Shown: positions 8,461 through 17,964 of the stretch, piece by piece
How positions within the stretch are numbered: position 1 is the stretch's first letter
Layout of the letters: each line of letters opens with the position of its first letter
The notes under the pieces: model-generated
Told to the model about the DNA's origin: nothing
Databases searched by the model: none
What the model saw: only the letters and a program-made list of their open reading frames with translations
Translations under genes and position numbers: made by a program
Source: Mycolicibacterium elephantis DSM 44368
GTDB lineage: Bacteria; Actinomycetota; Actinomycetes; Mycobacteriales; Mycobacteriaceae
Direction of reading: 5' to 3'
NCBI RefSeq assembly: GCF_004014805.1
Contig: NZ_ATDN01000023.1
Location: 153,255-217,254 of the forward strand
Length of the DNA stretch: 64,000 bases

Positions 8461-11400
8461 ATGGGCGACAAAGTGCGAGTGGATCCCGCCGTTTCGCCGA
8501 TTTCGGCGAGTGATTTGCGCAAGCGCCTCGACGGGCTGACCGTTGGCGACGCCGCCCGCCTCGGGCGCCGCCTCCGGCAGTTGCGCGGAGCGAGCCCGGA
8601 CAAGCTCGCCAAGCTCGCCGAACAGATCACCGCCGCCGAAGCGCTGGTGGCCACCCGGGCGGCGGCGCTGCCCGCGATCACCTATCCCGACCTTCCGGTC
8701 AGCGAGCGGCGCGACGACATCGCCAAGGCCATCAACGCCAACCAGGTCGTCATCGTCGCGGGGGAGACCGGCTCCGGCAAGACGACCCAGCTGCCCAAGA
8801 TCTGCCTGGAACTGGGCCGCGGGATACGCGGCACGATCGGGCACACCCAACCTCGGCGCCTGGCCGCGCGCACCGTCGCCCAGCGCATCGCCGACGAACT
8901 GGGCAGCCCGCTGGGCGAAACCGTCGGCTACACGGTGCGCTTCACCGATCAGGTCAGCGACCGCACGCTGGTGAAGCTGATGACCGACGGCATCCTGCTC
9001 GCCGAGATCCAGCGTGACCGCCGCCTGCTGCGCTACGACACCCTGATCCTCGACGAGGCCCACGAGCGCAGCCTCAACATCGACTTCCTGCTCGGCTACC
9101 TGCGGGAGCTGTTGCCGCGGCGACCCGATCTCAAGGTGATCGTCACCTCGGCGACCATCGAACCGGAACGGTTCGCCGAGCATTTCGGCACCGTCGACGG
9201 CCCAGCTCCGATCGTGGAGGTGTCCGGCCGTACCTATCCGGTCGAGATCCGCTACCGGCCCCTGGAAGTACCTGTCGCCGTGGAGGATTCGGACGATCCC
9301 GACGATCCCGACCACGAGATCGTGCGCACCGAGATCCGTGACCAGACCGAGGCGATCATCGACGCCATCGGCGAACTGGCGAGCGAACCGCCCGGCGACG
9401 TGCTGGTGTTCCTGTCCGGCGAACGCGAAATCCGCGACACCCGTGACGCCCTGGTGGCGTCGCGCGGGCTGGACGACGACCTCGAGGTGCTGCCGCTGTA
9501 CGCGCGGCTGCCGACCGCCGATCAGCAGAAGGTGTTCCAGCCCAGCCGCGCCCGCCGCCGCGTCGTGCTCGCGACGAACGTCGCCGAGACGTCGCTGACG
9601 GTGCCCGGCATCCGGTACGTCGTCGACCCCGGCACCGCGCGGATCTCGCGCTACAGTCGGCGCACCAAGGTGCAGCGGCTTCCCATCGAGCCCATCTCGC
9701 AGGCGTCGGCCGCTCAGCGCGCGGGCCGATCGGGGCGTACCGCGCCCGGCGTGTGTATTCGGCTGTACTCCGAGGAGGACCTCGCGGGGCGGCCGCGCTA
9801 CACCGACCCGGAGATCCTGCGCACCAACCTCGCCGCGGTGATCCTGCAGATGGCGGCGCTGAATCTCGGTGACATCCAGACGTTTCCGTTTCTCGACCCG
9901 CCCGAAAGCCGCAGCATCCGCGACGGGGTCCAGTTGCTGCAGGAACTCGGCGCGTTCGACAGGGACGGCAAGATCACCGACATCGGCCGCCGCCTGGCCC
10001 AGTTGCCGGTCGATCCGCGGTTGGGCCGGATGATCCTGCAGGCCGACGCCGAGGGGTGTGTGGCCGAGATCCTGGTGCTGGCCGCGGCGCTGTCGATCCC
10101 CGACCCGCGGGAGCGGCCCGCCGACCGCGAGGAGGCGGCGCGGCAGAGCCACGCCCGCTTCGCCGACGAGCACTCGGACTTCATCTCCTACCTCAACCTG
10201 TGGCGGTATCTGCGGGAGCAGCGACAAGAACTGTCCGGCAACGCGTTCCGGCGGATGTGCCGCGACGAGTTCCTGCACTACCTGCGGATCCGGGAATGGC
10301 AGGACCTGGTCGGGCAGCTGCGCAGCATCGCCCGCGACCTGGGGATCAGGGAGTCCGGTGAACCCGCGGACCCCGCTCAGGTGCACGCCGCGCTGCTGGC
10401 CGGGCTGTTGTCACACGTCGGCCTGCGCGACAACACGAAAGGCCGCGACTCCCGCGAGTTTCAGGGCGCGCGCAACTCGAGGTTCGTGCTGGCGCCCGGA
10501 TCGGTGCTCACCAAACGCCCGCCGCGCTGGGTCGTCGTCGCCGACCTCGTCGAAACCAGCAGGCTCTACGGGCGCATCGCCGCGCGGATCCAGCCCGAGG
10601 TCGTCGAGAGGATCGCCGGAGACCTGGTGCAGCGCAGCTACAGCGAGCCGCACTGGGACGCCCAACGCGGCGCCGTCATGGCCTACGAGCGGGTCACGCT
10701 CTACGGCCTTCCGCTCGTGGCGCGCAGGCGCGTCGGATATTCCCAGGTGGAACCGGAACTCTCGCGTGAGCTGTTCATCCGCCACGCGCTGGTCGAAGGC
10801 GACTGGCAGACCCGGCACCACTTCTTCCGGGACAACGCCCGGCTGCGAGAGGAGCTCGAGGAGCTCGAGGAGAAGGCGCGCCGCCGCGACCTGTTGGTCG
10901 GCGACGACGAGATCTTCGCCTTCTACGACGCCCGTGTCCCTCCAGAGGTGGTGTCGGCGAGGCACTTCGACGCGTGGTGGCGCAGACAACGGCACGAGAC
11001 CCCCGATCTGCTCACCTTCACCCGTGAGGACCTGCTACGCACCGACGACGCCGACGAGCAACCCGACGTGTGGCGGGCAGGGGACATGGCGCTGCCGCTG
11101 ACCTACCGCTTCGAGCCGGGGGCCGAGGACGACGGTGTCACCGTGCACGTGCCGGTCGAGGTTCTGGCCCGCCTCGGGGGCGACGAATTCGCCTGGCAGG
11201 TACCTGCGTTCCGGGAAGAACTGGTGACCGCGCTCATCCGTACCCTGCCGAAACCCCTGCGCCGCAACTTCGTTCCCGTACCGGACACCGCCCGCGCCGT
11301 GCTGGCCGCGATCGGCCCCGACGACGGGTCGCTGCTGGAGGCCGTGCAACGCGAGCTGCACCGGCGCACCGGCGTGCTGGTGCCGATCGACGCTTTCGAC

Positions 11401-12417
11401 CTCGACAAGCTGCCGTCGCACCTGCGGGTGACGTTCGCCGTCGAATCCGCCGACGGCACCGAGCTGTCGCGCGGCAAGGACCTCGAAGCGCTGCAGCGGG
11501 AACTGGCCGGGCCGGCGCGCCGTGCCGTCGCGGACGCGGTCGCCGGCGAGCTCGAACGCAGCGGGCTGCGCACCTGGCCCGACGACCTCCACGAGCTGCC
11601 TCGAGCTGTCGAACGCGACACCGGCGGCCACACCGTGCGCGGCTATCCCGCGCTGGTGGACGCGGGCGCGGCGGTCGACGTGCACGTGTTCGCATCGCAG
11701 GCCGAGCAGGCGAGCGCGATGGGCCCGGGGACCCGTCGGCTGCTGCGGCTCACGGTACCGTCGCCGGTCAAAACGCTGGAGCGCCAACTGGATCCACGCA
11801 CCCGCTTGGTGCTCAGCACCAACCCCGACGGCTCGCTGCCCGCGCTGCTCGAGGACTGCGCCGACGCCGCGATCGACGTGATCGCGCCCGCGCCGGCGTG
11901 GACCCGCACCGAGTTCACCGCCCTGCGCGACCGCGTCGCCCGCGAATTGGCGCCCACCACCCGCGACATCGTCGCCCGCGTGCACAAGGTGCTCGCGGCC
12001 GCCCACGATGTCGAAAAGGCACTGCCGGCCACGGTGACGCCCGCGCAGGCCGACGCGATCGCCGACATCCAGGCACAGCTCGACGCCCTGTTGCCCGAGC
12101 GGTTCGTCACCGTCACCGGTGCCGCACACCTGGCCGACCTCACCCGCTACCTCACCGCGATCGGCAGGCGGCTGGAGCGGCTGCCTCACGCGATCGGCGC
12201 CGACCGGGAACGAATGGCCCGGGTGCACGCCGTGCAGGACGCCTACGACGATCTCGTCGCCGCGTTGTCACCGGCCCGCGCCGCTGCCGACGACGTCCGC
12301 GACATCGGCCGCCAGATCGAGGAACTGCGTGTCAGCCTGTGGGCGCAGCAACTCGGTACCCCGCGACCGGTGAGCGAGCAGCGCATCTACCGCGCGATCG
12401 ACGCCGTCCGGCCATGA
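8461..12417 (+). CDS. hrpA: ATP-dependent RNA helicase HrpA
   Basis: DEAH-box RNA helicase of 1318 residues, the usual length of bacterial HrpA. Walker A is GETGSGKTT at about residues 101-109, motif II DEAHERS at 198-204 and motif III SAT shortly after. Motif IV-VI features are VFLSGERE, ATNVAETSLTVPGI and QRAGRSGRTAPG. The helicase-associated and OB-fold regions occupy about 430-720. The long C-terminal domain characteristic of HrpA (with LDPRTRLVLSTNPDGSL) runs to the end. The E. coli protein rescues stalled ribosomes and acts on structured mRNA; the same role is likely here. AAAGGAAC lies just before the ATG. The gene stands alone. Confidence 0.95.
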   Translation: MGDKVRVDPAVSPISASDLRKRLDGLTVGDAARLGRRLRQLRGASPDKLAKLAEQITAAEALVATRAAALPAITYPDLPVSERRDDIAKAINANQVVIVAGETGSGKTTQLPKICLELGRGIRGTIGHTQPRRLAARTVAQRIADELGSPLGETVGYTVRFTDQVSDRTLVKLMTDGILLAEIQRDRRLLRYDTLILDEAHERSLNIDFLLGYLRELLPRRPDLKVIVTSATIEPERFAEHFGTVDGPAPIVEVSGRTYPVEIRYRPLEVPVAVEDSDDPDDPDHEIVRTEIRDQTEAIIDAIGELASEPPGDVLVFLSGEREIRDTRDALVASRGLDDDLEVLPLYARLPTADQQKVFQPSRARRRVVLATNVAETSLTVPGIRYVVDPGTARISRYSRRTKVQRLPIEPISQASAAQRAGRSGRTAPGVCIRLYSEEDLAGRPRYTDPEILRTNLAAVILQMAALNLGDIQTFPFLDPPESRSIRDGVQLLQELGAFDRDGKITDIGRRLAQLPVDPRLGRMILQADAEGCVAEILVLAAALSIPDPRERPADREEAARQSHARFADEHSDFISYLNLWRYLREQRQELSGNAFRRMCRDEFLHYLRIREWQDLVGQLRSIARDLGIRESGEPADPAQVHAALLAGLLSHVGLRDNTKGRDSREFQGARNSRFVLAPGSVLTKRPPRWVVVADLVETSRLYGRIAARIQPEVVERIAGDLVQRSYSEPHWDAQRGAVMAYERVTLYGLPLVARRRVGYSQVEPELSRELFIRHALVEGDWQTRHHFFRDNARLREELEELEEKARRRDLLVGDDEIFAFYDARVPPEVVSARHFDAWWRRQRHETPDLLTFTREDLLRTDDADEQPDVWRAGDMALPLTYRFEPGAEDDGVTVHVPVEVLARLGGDEFAWQVPAFREELVTALIRTLPKPLRRNFVPVPDTARAVLAAIGPDDGSLLEAVQRELHRRTGVLVPIDAFDLDKLPSHLRVTFAVESADGTELSRGKDLEALQRELAGPARRAVADAVAGELERSGLRTWPDDLHELPRAVERDTGGHTVRGYPALVDAGAAVDVHVFASQAEQASAMGPGTRRLLRLTVPSPVKTLERQLDPRTRLVLSTNPDGSLPALLEDCADAAIDVIAPAPAWTRTEFTALRDRVARELAPTTRDIVARVHKVLAAAHDVEKALPATVTPAQADAIADIQAQLDALLPERFVTVTGAAHLADLTRYLTAIGRRLERLPHAIGADRERMARVHAVQDAYDDLVAALSPARAAADDVRDIGRQIEELRVSLWAQQLGTPRPVSEQRIYRAIDAVRP

Positions 12418-12469
12418 GACCGGCCTTTCCCGCGCGCGACGGCCACCGCTGCGGTAGGTATTAGCTCCT

Positions 12470-13303
12470 ATGGGCGTATCCGCAATCGCGCGGCGGCCGG
12501 CCACCTGGCTGACCGCGCTCGTGCTGTTCGTGGCGGCCGGGTGCGGCCACTCGGTGCCCGAGGCCGACAGCCAGCCCTCACCCGGCGGCGCCCTCGCCCC
12601 GGTGATCACCCCCGTCGTGCTCGCCGAGATCCCGCACGACCCCGAGGCGTGGACCCAGGGCCTCGAGCTCGACGGGGCGGCGCTGTGGGAGGGCACCGGG
12701 ATCGCGGGCCGGTCACAGGTACGCGAGCTCGACCCCGCGACTGGCGCGGTGCGGCGCGCCGCGCCCGCCCCGAACGACTACTACGGCGAGGGGATCACCG
12801 TCGTCGGCGACCGAATCTGGGAACTGACCTGGCGCGACGGTGTCGCGGTCGAGTGGGACAAGGCCACGCTGACACCCGTGCGTGAGGTGCCTGTCGACGG
12901 CGAAGGCTGGGGCCTCTGCCACGACGGCGACCGGTTCGTCCGCAGTGACGGAACCGCCCGGCTGCGGTTCCACGACCCGGTGACGTTCGCCGAGACCGGT
13001 TCGGTGACCGTGACCCGCGACGGCGTCCCGCAGGCCGCGCTCAACGAGTTGGAGTGCGTCGACGGGCGGGTCTGGGCCAACGTCTGGAAGACGGACATGA
13101 TCCTGCGCATCGACCCGGCGTCGGGCGAGGTCGACACGGTGGTCAACGCGAACGGGCTGTGGCCGGGGCAGGCCGGCGACCGTGACCGGGTGCTCAACGG
13201 CATCGCCCACCTGGGTGACGACGAGTACCTGCTGACCGGCAAGAAGTGGCCGTCGATGTACCGGGTGCGTCTCGACGCGCCCGGCAGCGGTCCGCCGCGG
13301 TGA
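12470..13303 (+). CDS. Glutaminyl-peptide cyclotransferase, lipoprotein
   Basis: Plant/bacterial-type glutamine cyclotransferase, a five-bladed beta-propeller that converts N-terminal Gln of peptides to pyroglutamate. The 277-residue protein starts with a lipoprotein signal ending LFVAAGC, so it should be anchored outside the cell membrane. Family motifs seen are DPEAWTQGLELDG, ELDPATGAV, YYGEGITVVGDRIWELTWRDG, LNELECVDGRVWANVWKTD and VLNGIAHLGDDEYLLTGKKW. It is convergent with the esterase gene, 31 bases away. Confidence 0.9.
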   Translation: MGVSAIARRPATWLTALVLFVAAGCGHSVPEADSQPSPGGALAPVITPVVLAEIPHDPEAWTQGLELDGAALWEGTGIAGRSQVRELDPATGAVRRAAPAPNDYYGEGITVVGDRIWELTWRDGVAVEWDKATLTPVREVPVDGEGWGLCHDGDRFVRSDGTARLRFHDPVTFAETGSVTVTRDGVPQAALNELECVDGRVWANVWKTDMILRIDPASGEVDTVVNANGLWPGQAGDRDRVLNGIAHLGDDEYLLTGKKWPSMYRVRLDAPGSGPPR

Positions 13304-13334
13304 GCCGGCCACGGCGTCCATTCGGCTGACGGCG

Positions 13335-14573
13335 TCAGGTGCGCGGGATCTCGGCGGTGATCCGGTCCAACAGCGCGCCATAGCGTTTGGCCTCGCGGTG
13401 CGGGCCGGGCTTTCCGCTGCTGATCACCCCCGCGGCCAGCCCGCGCTGCGGGTCGGCCCACACCGCGATGTTGGTCAACCCGGTGTGGCCGAACGCGGCG
13501 GGCGTATCACGCCCGAACGGCCCGAACCGCTTCGACCCGAGCATGTACCCGGTGCCCCACCGCAGCGGCGCCAACCCGACCGCGACGTCGGGCCGCAGCC
13601 GGCGGCATTCGGTCGTCGCCGCCCGCAACGTCTCCGACCGCATCACCCGCACACCGTCGAGTTCCCCGCCGCGGCGCAGCAATTCGGCGAAGCGCGACAG
13701 CTCGAACGCGGTCGACACCGTGTTCGACGACGGCAGCACGCTGGTCAGGTAGAGCGGCGAGTTCGAGAACGGGATGATCTTGTGCAGCGATCCGCCGACG
13801 GCCCAACGGAACACGGTGGCGCCCGGCTCGGGCAACGGCTTACCGGTGGCGTGGCTGGGCGCCACCTTGGCGACATCCTCCGGTGCGACACCGTAATTCG
13901 TCCACCGGAAGCCGAGCGGTTCGAGGATCTCGGTGGCCAGGATGTCGCGGATGTTGCGGCCCGCGGCGGCGCCGACGATCTCGCGGATCAGCGGTCCCCA
14001 CGTCAGCCCGTGGTAGATGTGCACCAGCCCGGGCCGGTACAGCGGTTTGAGCTCGCTGAGCTGCGCGACGGTGTACTCGCTGTCGTCCATCCGGTTGAGG
14101 TCCGGCCGCGGTCCGCGATGGATGGGAATGCCTGCGCTGTGGGTCATCACGTGCCGGATGGTGGTGCGGTGCTTGCCGTGGCTGGTGTAGCCGGGCAGGT
14201 AGTCGCAGACCCGGTCGTCGAGCGAGAAGCAGCCCCGTTCCACGAGCATGTGCACGACGGTGGAGGTGATCGCCTTGGCCGCGGAATACGCGCAGAACGG
14301 GGTTTCCGTTGTGACGGGGATCTTTTCGGCATCAGGTGGATCGGAAGGACCGTTGCCCCAGGCGTGCCCGATCGCGCGGTCGAGCACCACACGGCCGTTG
14401 TGGCGCAGGCACACCTGGATCGCCGGGTGCATGCCGGCCTCGTACCAGTGCCGCGCCGCCTGCCAGATCCGCTCGATCGAGGCCGGGTCCACCCCCGAAT
14501 GGTCTTCTTCACCGACGGCCGTCACCGCGTCCAGATCGGCAGGCACGTCGATGCTGCCCTGGGCCGTGTCCAC
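13335..14573 (-). CDS. Serine beta-lactamase-fold esterase (LipE-like)
   Basis: A 412-residue hydrolase of the class C beta-lactamase/DD-peptidase fold, the group that includes EstB esterases and several mycobacterial Lip proteins. The nucleophile motif SxxK is SAAK in FCAYSAAKAITS. The catalytic Tyr motif may be YHG in LVHIYHGLTWG, and the third motif HTG occurs in AAFGHTGLTNIAVW. There is no signal peptide. The wording IERIWQAARHWYEAGMHPAI resembles M. tuberculosis LipE (Rv3775) as I remember it; orthology is unproven, so no symbol is given. It starts at GTG 14573. Confidence 0.85.
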   Translation of the reverse strand: MDTAQGSIDVPADLDAVTAVGEEDHSGVDPASIERIWQAARHWYEAGMHPAIQVCLRHNGRVVLDRAIGHAWGNGPSDPPDAEKIPVTTETPFCAYSAAKAITSTVVHMLVERGCFSLDDRVCDYLPGYTSHGKHRTTIRHVMTHSAGIPIHRGPRPDLNRMDDSEYTVAQLSELKPLYRPGLVHIYHGLTWGPLIREIVGAAAGRNIRDILATEILEPLGFRWTNYGVAPEDVAKVAPSHATGKPLPEPGATVFRWAVGGSLHKIIPFSNSPLYLTSVLPSSNTVSTAFELSRFAELLRRGGELDGVRVMRSETLRAATTECRRLRPDVAVGLAPLRWGTGYMLGSKRFGPFGRDTPAAFGHTGLTNIAVWADPQRGLAAGVISSGKPGPHREAKRYGALLDRITAEIPRT

Positions 14574-14593
14574 GTGGCCAGGGTACGGCGACG

Positions 14594-15133
14594 TTATGAG
14601 GGGGGCGGACCGCTCAGGATGCCCGAGCCGATGAACGACCCGAGCTGGCCGAGCAGATCCTGCGGTCCGGGCTGCGGCGGCGGGGTGGCGTTGGTGAGCT
14701 GCCAGGCCTGGCAGTCGTTGGTGGTGAACGTGGTGTCGTCCGCCTTGATCTGGACGACCTGCGGCTTCTTGGTCAGCGCGTTGTCGACGAGCTCGCCGTT
14801 GCTGGTGCGCTTCCAGTAGCAGACACCGTCGGTGATCGGCCCCGCCGAGGAGTAGGTCCCCGGCACGATGTCGACACCGACCTGGTAGGTGCCGTCGGCC
14901 GTGATCGAGGTCTGGGGCCCGGCCGGGGCGTCCGGCGACTCGTCGGCGTCCTCGGACGCGTCGGGCGCCGGTCCCGGCGCCGCAGCGGACGGCGCGTGTG
15001 ACACCGGCGGCGGAGCAGGCGCGGTGGACGGCGTCGGCGACGGCTCGGGCTGGGCATGCGCGACCCCCGTGACCACTCCACCAGCGGCGACGAGGATCGC
15101 CGCGGCGAGGACGGTAGATCGCGTCGGGTTCAT
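14594..15133 (-). CDS. Exported Pro/Ala-rich protein
   Basis: A 179-residue secreted protein. Signal peptide: MNPTRSTVLAAAILVAAGG, with cleavage near AHAQ. Then comes a disordered Pro/Ala/Ser/Asp linker of about 60 residues, then a folded domain of about 75 residues. That domain carries the motif YQVGVDIVPGTYSSAG and CYWKR, and a second Cys in TTNDCQAW that probably forms a disulfide with the first. This domain pattern recurs in actinobacterial exported proteins of unknown role. The ATG at 15133 is set by the signal peptide; the preceding codons are noncoding in character. Confidence 0.78.
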   Translation of the reverse strand: MNPTRSTVLAAAILVAAGGVVTGVAHAQPEPSPTPSTAPAPPPVSHAPSAAAPGPAPDASEDADESPDAPAGPQTSITADGTYQVGVDIVPGTYSSAGPITDGVCYWKRTSNGELVDNALTKKPQVVQIKADDTTFTTNDCQAWQLTNATPPPQPGPQDLLGQLGSFIGSGILSGPPPS

Positions 15134-15168
15134 GGCAAGCCAGTCTAGGCGTCGGTGAGAGATGGGAA

Positions 15169-15203
15169 AACCCGCCGCCACAGCGGGGCTGCGGCGGCGG
15201 GTT
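15169..15203 (-). terminator. Intrinsic terminator after the haemophore-like gene
   Basis: Perfect 11-bp inverted repeat (AACCCGCCGCC at 15169-15179, complement at 15193-15203) with a second inner stem CAGC/GCTG. Read on the minus strand the hairpin is followed by TTTTCCC, and it lies 22 bases beyond the stop of the 15225-15626 gene. Confidence 0.75.
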
Positions 15204-15224
15204 CTCGCTGCGCGTGCGATGGAC

Positions 15225-15626
15225 TCAGCCGGCCATGAACTCGTTGTAGGCCGAGGCCAGGTCCGGCGGAAGCACCGCGATGTCGCACTTGCTCTGTACC
15301 TCACCGATCGGCGCGAGGATGCCGCGCAGGTCGTGATACTCCTGCGGGTTGTTGGTGAAGTACCCGCGCAGTGTCGCGGCCGCCTCGGGACGCGGCTGGC
15401 TGAACGCGGTCGTGACGGCCTGGTTGGCACCGGGATGGCCGTCCAGGTACGCGCGTGCCGAGCCCGTCACGGAGCTGACCGTGCCGGACACCGCGCTGGC
15501 GTCGCACTGCCCGGGTGAGGCCACCGCCGACGGTGCGGCGATGGTTGCTGCGGCCAGGCCGCCGAGCACGCCTGCTGCACATGCGCCCGCGATTCCCCGG
15601 CGCGCAGTGATACCACTGAATTTCAT
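15225..15626 (-). CDS. Haemophore-like heme-binding exported protein
   Basis: A 133-residue exported protein of the mycobacterial haemophore heme-binding family (Rv0203-like). The signal peptide MKFSGITARRGIAGACAAGVL runs to about residue 37 (AVAS). The mature part is all-alpha, with Cys at QCDASAVSG and SKCDIAVLP that likely pair. Between them is the typical TGSARAYLDGHPGANQAVT and FTNNPQEYHDLRG pattern. Many paralogues of this family exist in mycobacteria, and not all have been shown to bind heme. It has its own intrinsic terminator downstream. Confidence 0.8.
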   Translation of the reverse strand: MKFSGITARRGIAGACAAGVLGGLAAATIAAPSAVASPGQCDASAVSGTVSSVTGSARAYLDGHPGANQAVTTAFSQPRPEAAATLRGYFTNNPQEYHDLRGILAPIGEVQSKCDIAVLPPDLASAYNEFMAG

Positions 15627-15928
15627 ATGCTTTCTTCCCTTTTATTCGAATTCGTCGCTGATCCCCCGTCCCCGAAAACCAAGGTAGCCGACCGTGGGCG
15701 GCGCGGATCGACGCCGCTTTTTCGTTTGCTGGATAGCCGCTTGCGTTACACCGAATGGGCGTGATCTACACCGCAAAATCGGCCGTTTCAGATAAGTCAG
15801 CGACCAGAACGGGCGTGGATTCTCAGAACTTGCCGGAAGGTCTTAGATGATCGTGATGTCGACGGTGATCGAATCGTTATCGAATGCGGTTCGTCCTGGG
15901 CGCGCGGGGGCCTCTTTAAGGTGGGGCC
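15627..15928. other. Divergent intergenic region, 302 bases
   Basis: Lies between the haemophore-like gene (minus) and the rhomboid gene (plus) and must hold both promoters. The clearest element is a plus-strand hairpin with a T-tract at 15698-15722, listed separately. AAGGTGGGG at 15916-15924 is the rhomboid ribosome site. The stretch 15840-15890 has repeated ATCGAAT/GATCG words. I could not place -35/-10 boxes with confidence and saw no gene. Confidence 0.5.
15698..15722 (+). terminator. Orphan intrinsic terminator-like hairpin
   Basis: GCGGCG at 15698-15703 pairs with CGCCGC at 15712-15717 over an 8-base loop, followed at once by five T. It is oriented to end plus-strand transcription, but no plus-strand gene ends upstream of it. 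It could end an antisense or small RNA transcribed out of the 15225-15626 region. Confidence 0.5.
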
Positions 15929-16780
15929 ATGTCGATCCCCGCGGAGACGCAGACCTGCTACCGGCACCCCGACCGGGTGACCTATGTCCGCTGTTCTCGC
16001 TGCAACCGCTACATCTGCCCGGAGTGCATGCGCAGCGCCGCCGTGGGCCATCAGTGCGTGGAATGTGTGAACACCGGCGCCAGGACGGTCCGGCAGCCAC
16101 GAACCCAGTTCGGCGGGCGTCCGTCGGCCGGCCCAGTGGTGACCTACGTGTTGATCGCGGTCAATGTGGCGATGTTCGTGCTGCAGAACGTGTCACCGGA
16201 TCTGCAGCGCGCGCTGGTGATGCACTCCGGCGCGGTCGCCGCCGGCGGCGAGCTGTACCGACTGTTGACCTCGGCGTTTCTGCACTACGGCCTGACGCAC
16301 CTGCTGTTCAACATGTGGGCGCTGTACGTGGTGGGCCCGCCCCTGGAGGCCGCGCTCGGCCGGCTGCGGTTCAGCGCCCTCTACTTCCTCAGCGCACTGG
16401 GCGGGTCGGTGCTGGTGTACCTGTTGTCGCCGGTGACCGCGGCCACCGCCGGCGCGTCCGGGGCGATCTTCGGGCTGTTCGGCGCGACGTTCGTGGTGGG
16501 CAAGCGGCTCAACCTCGACGTCCGCTGGGTCGTCGCGATCATCGTGCTGAACCTGGTGTTCACGTTCATCATTCCGCTGATCAGCTCGGTCAACATCAGC
16601 TGGCAGGGCCACCTCGGCGGGCTGCTCACCGGCGCGGTGGTCGCCGGGGCCTACGCGTACGCGCCGCGGAACTCGCGCAACGCGGTGCAGGCCGGGGTCA
16701 CCGCTGCGCTGCTGGTCGTGTTCGCGGCGTTGATCTGGTGGCGAACCGAGGTTCTGCTGGGGTCGTTCGGTGTGGCCTGA
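15929..16780 (+). CDS. Rhomboid intramembrane serine protease
   Basis: A 283-residue rhomboid, corresponding by type to M. tuberculosis Rv0110. The N-terminal cytosolic part (residues 9-47) is a B-box-like zinc finger with ordered Cys/His pairs (CYRH, CSRCNRYICPEC, HQCVEC). Six or seven membrane segments follow. The catalytic dyad is Ser177 in GASG and His228 in WQGHLGG; HLLFNMWAL is the conserved HxxxN segment. It cleaves membrane proteins within the lipid bilayer; substrates are unknown. The stop overlaps the start of the next gene (TGATG), so the two are translationally coupled. Confidence 0.93.
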   Translation: MSIPAETQTCYRHPDRVTYVRCSRCNRYICPECMRSAAVGHQCVECVNTGARTVRQPRTQFGGRPSAGPVVTYVLIAVNVAMFVLQNVSPDLQRALVMHSGAVAAGGELYRLLTSAFLHYGLTHLLFNMWALYVVGPPLEAALGRLRFSALYFLSALGGSVLVYLLSPVTAATAGASGAIFGLFGATFVVGKRLNLDVRWVVAIIVLNLVFTFIIPLISSVNISWQGHLGGLLTGAVVAGAYAYAPRNSRNAVQAGVTAALLVVFAALIWWRTEVLLGSFGVA

Positions 16781-17940
16781 TGATCGCGTACGTGGTGGCG
16801 GTGCCGCTCGTCGTGGTCGCTGCGCTCGGCGTCTCGGGCACTCTGCTCAACGACGTCCCGTATGTGGGGCTGGCGACGGCGTTCGTGCCGTGGTTCGTCG
16901 TGTGGTTGATCGTGGCGGCGGCCGTCGGCGCGGTGCTGGCGGGGTACCGCTGGTGGCGCGGGCGGGGCTGGTTCGCCGCAGCGCTGACGGTGACGGCCGT
17001 GCTCGCGGCGGTGGGCGCGTCGTTCATCACCGCGCGGATGACCACCGCGGTCCAGGCCGCCGGGGCCGACGTCGATCTGGTCGACATGTTCGGCATCGGG
17101 TCCGCCGGGTCGGCACCACCGGACGCCGAAGCGACCTATGCGACGTTCGAGGGGGAACCGCTGCAGGTCAGCATCTACCGCCCGCCGGGTTCGACGCAGG
17201 CGTCGCGCGCCCCGGTGCTGGTCTACATCCACGGCGGCGGGTGGGTCGCCGGCGACCGGCATTCGCGCAGCACCGAGCTGCGGTGGCTCGCCGACCAGGG
17301 GTGGCTGACGATCAGCGTCGGATACCCGTTGTCGTCGAACGACCGGCATCTCGCCGACGTCACCCAGAGCCAGCTCGGCTGCGCGCTGGCCTGGGTGGCG
17401 GCCAACGCCCACCGGTACGGCGGTGACCCGGCGCGGCTGTCGCTAGCCGGCCACTCCGCGGGCGGCAACCTGGCCGTCAACACCGCCTACCTGGCGGCCG
17501 CGGGCACGCTGCCGTCGTCGTGCGGCGGGCGGATACCGGCGGTGCACGCGGTGTCGGTGATGTATCCCGCCGTCGACCCGGCCGGCATGTACCACAACCC
17601 AGACCCGGTCCTCGGCGGCTTCGCGCGCGACATGGTCGGTGCCTACACCGGCGGGTCGCCCGAGCAGTTTCCCGAGCGCTACCAACGCGTTTCGTCGGCC
17701 GGCCATATCACCGCCGCCGCGCCGCCGACGCTGATCATCGTGCCTGCCGCCGACCATCTGGTTCCGGTGGCCGGCACCTACCGGTTCGCCGAACAGGCCG
17801 CGGCGGCAGGCGTCGACGTCGACGTCGTCACCGTCCCGTACGCCGACCACGTGTTCGACGCCCGCCCCGGCAGCCTCGGCCGGCAGGCCTTCCGGCAGCT
17901 GACGGCGCGCTGGTTGCGCGACCATGGACAGGGGCCCTGA
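16780..17940 (+). CDS. Membrane-anchored alpha/beta hydrolase (HSL-type esterase)
   Basis: A 386-residue protein. The first 95 residues hold three hydrophobic segments, then a catalytic alpha/beta hydrolase domain. The oxyanion motif HGGGW lies in VLVYIHGGGWVAGD, the nucleophile is in GHSAGG, the acid is probably Asp in VPAADHLVP, and the catalytic His is in YADHVFD. This is the hormone-sensitive-lipase-like group used for short-chain esters. The ATG at 16780 overlaps the rhomboid stop, so start and coupling are well supported. Confidence 0.88.
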   Translation: MIAYVVAVPLVVVAALGVSGTLLNDVPYVGLATAFVPWFVVWLIVAAAVGAVLAGYRWWRGRGWFAAALTVTAVLAAVGASFITARMTTAVQAAGADVDLVDMFGIGSAGSAPPDAEATYATFEGEPLQVSIYRPPGSTQASRAPVLVYIHGGGWVAGDRHSRSTELRWLADQGWLTISVGYPLSSNDRHLADVTQSQLGCALAWVAANAHRYGGDPARLSLAGHSAGGNLAVNTAYLAAAGTLPSSCGGRIPAVHAVSVMYPAVDPAGMYHNPDPVLGGFARDMVGAYTGGSPEQFPERYQRVSSAGHITAAAPPTLIIVPAADHLVPVAGTYRFAEQAAAAGVDVDVVTVPYADHVFDARPGSLGRQAFRQLTARWLRDHGQGP

Positions 17941-17964
17941 CCCCGTAACCGGTAGGGAGGACGT

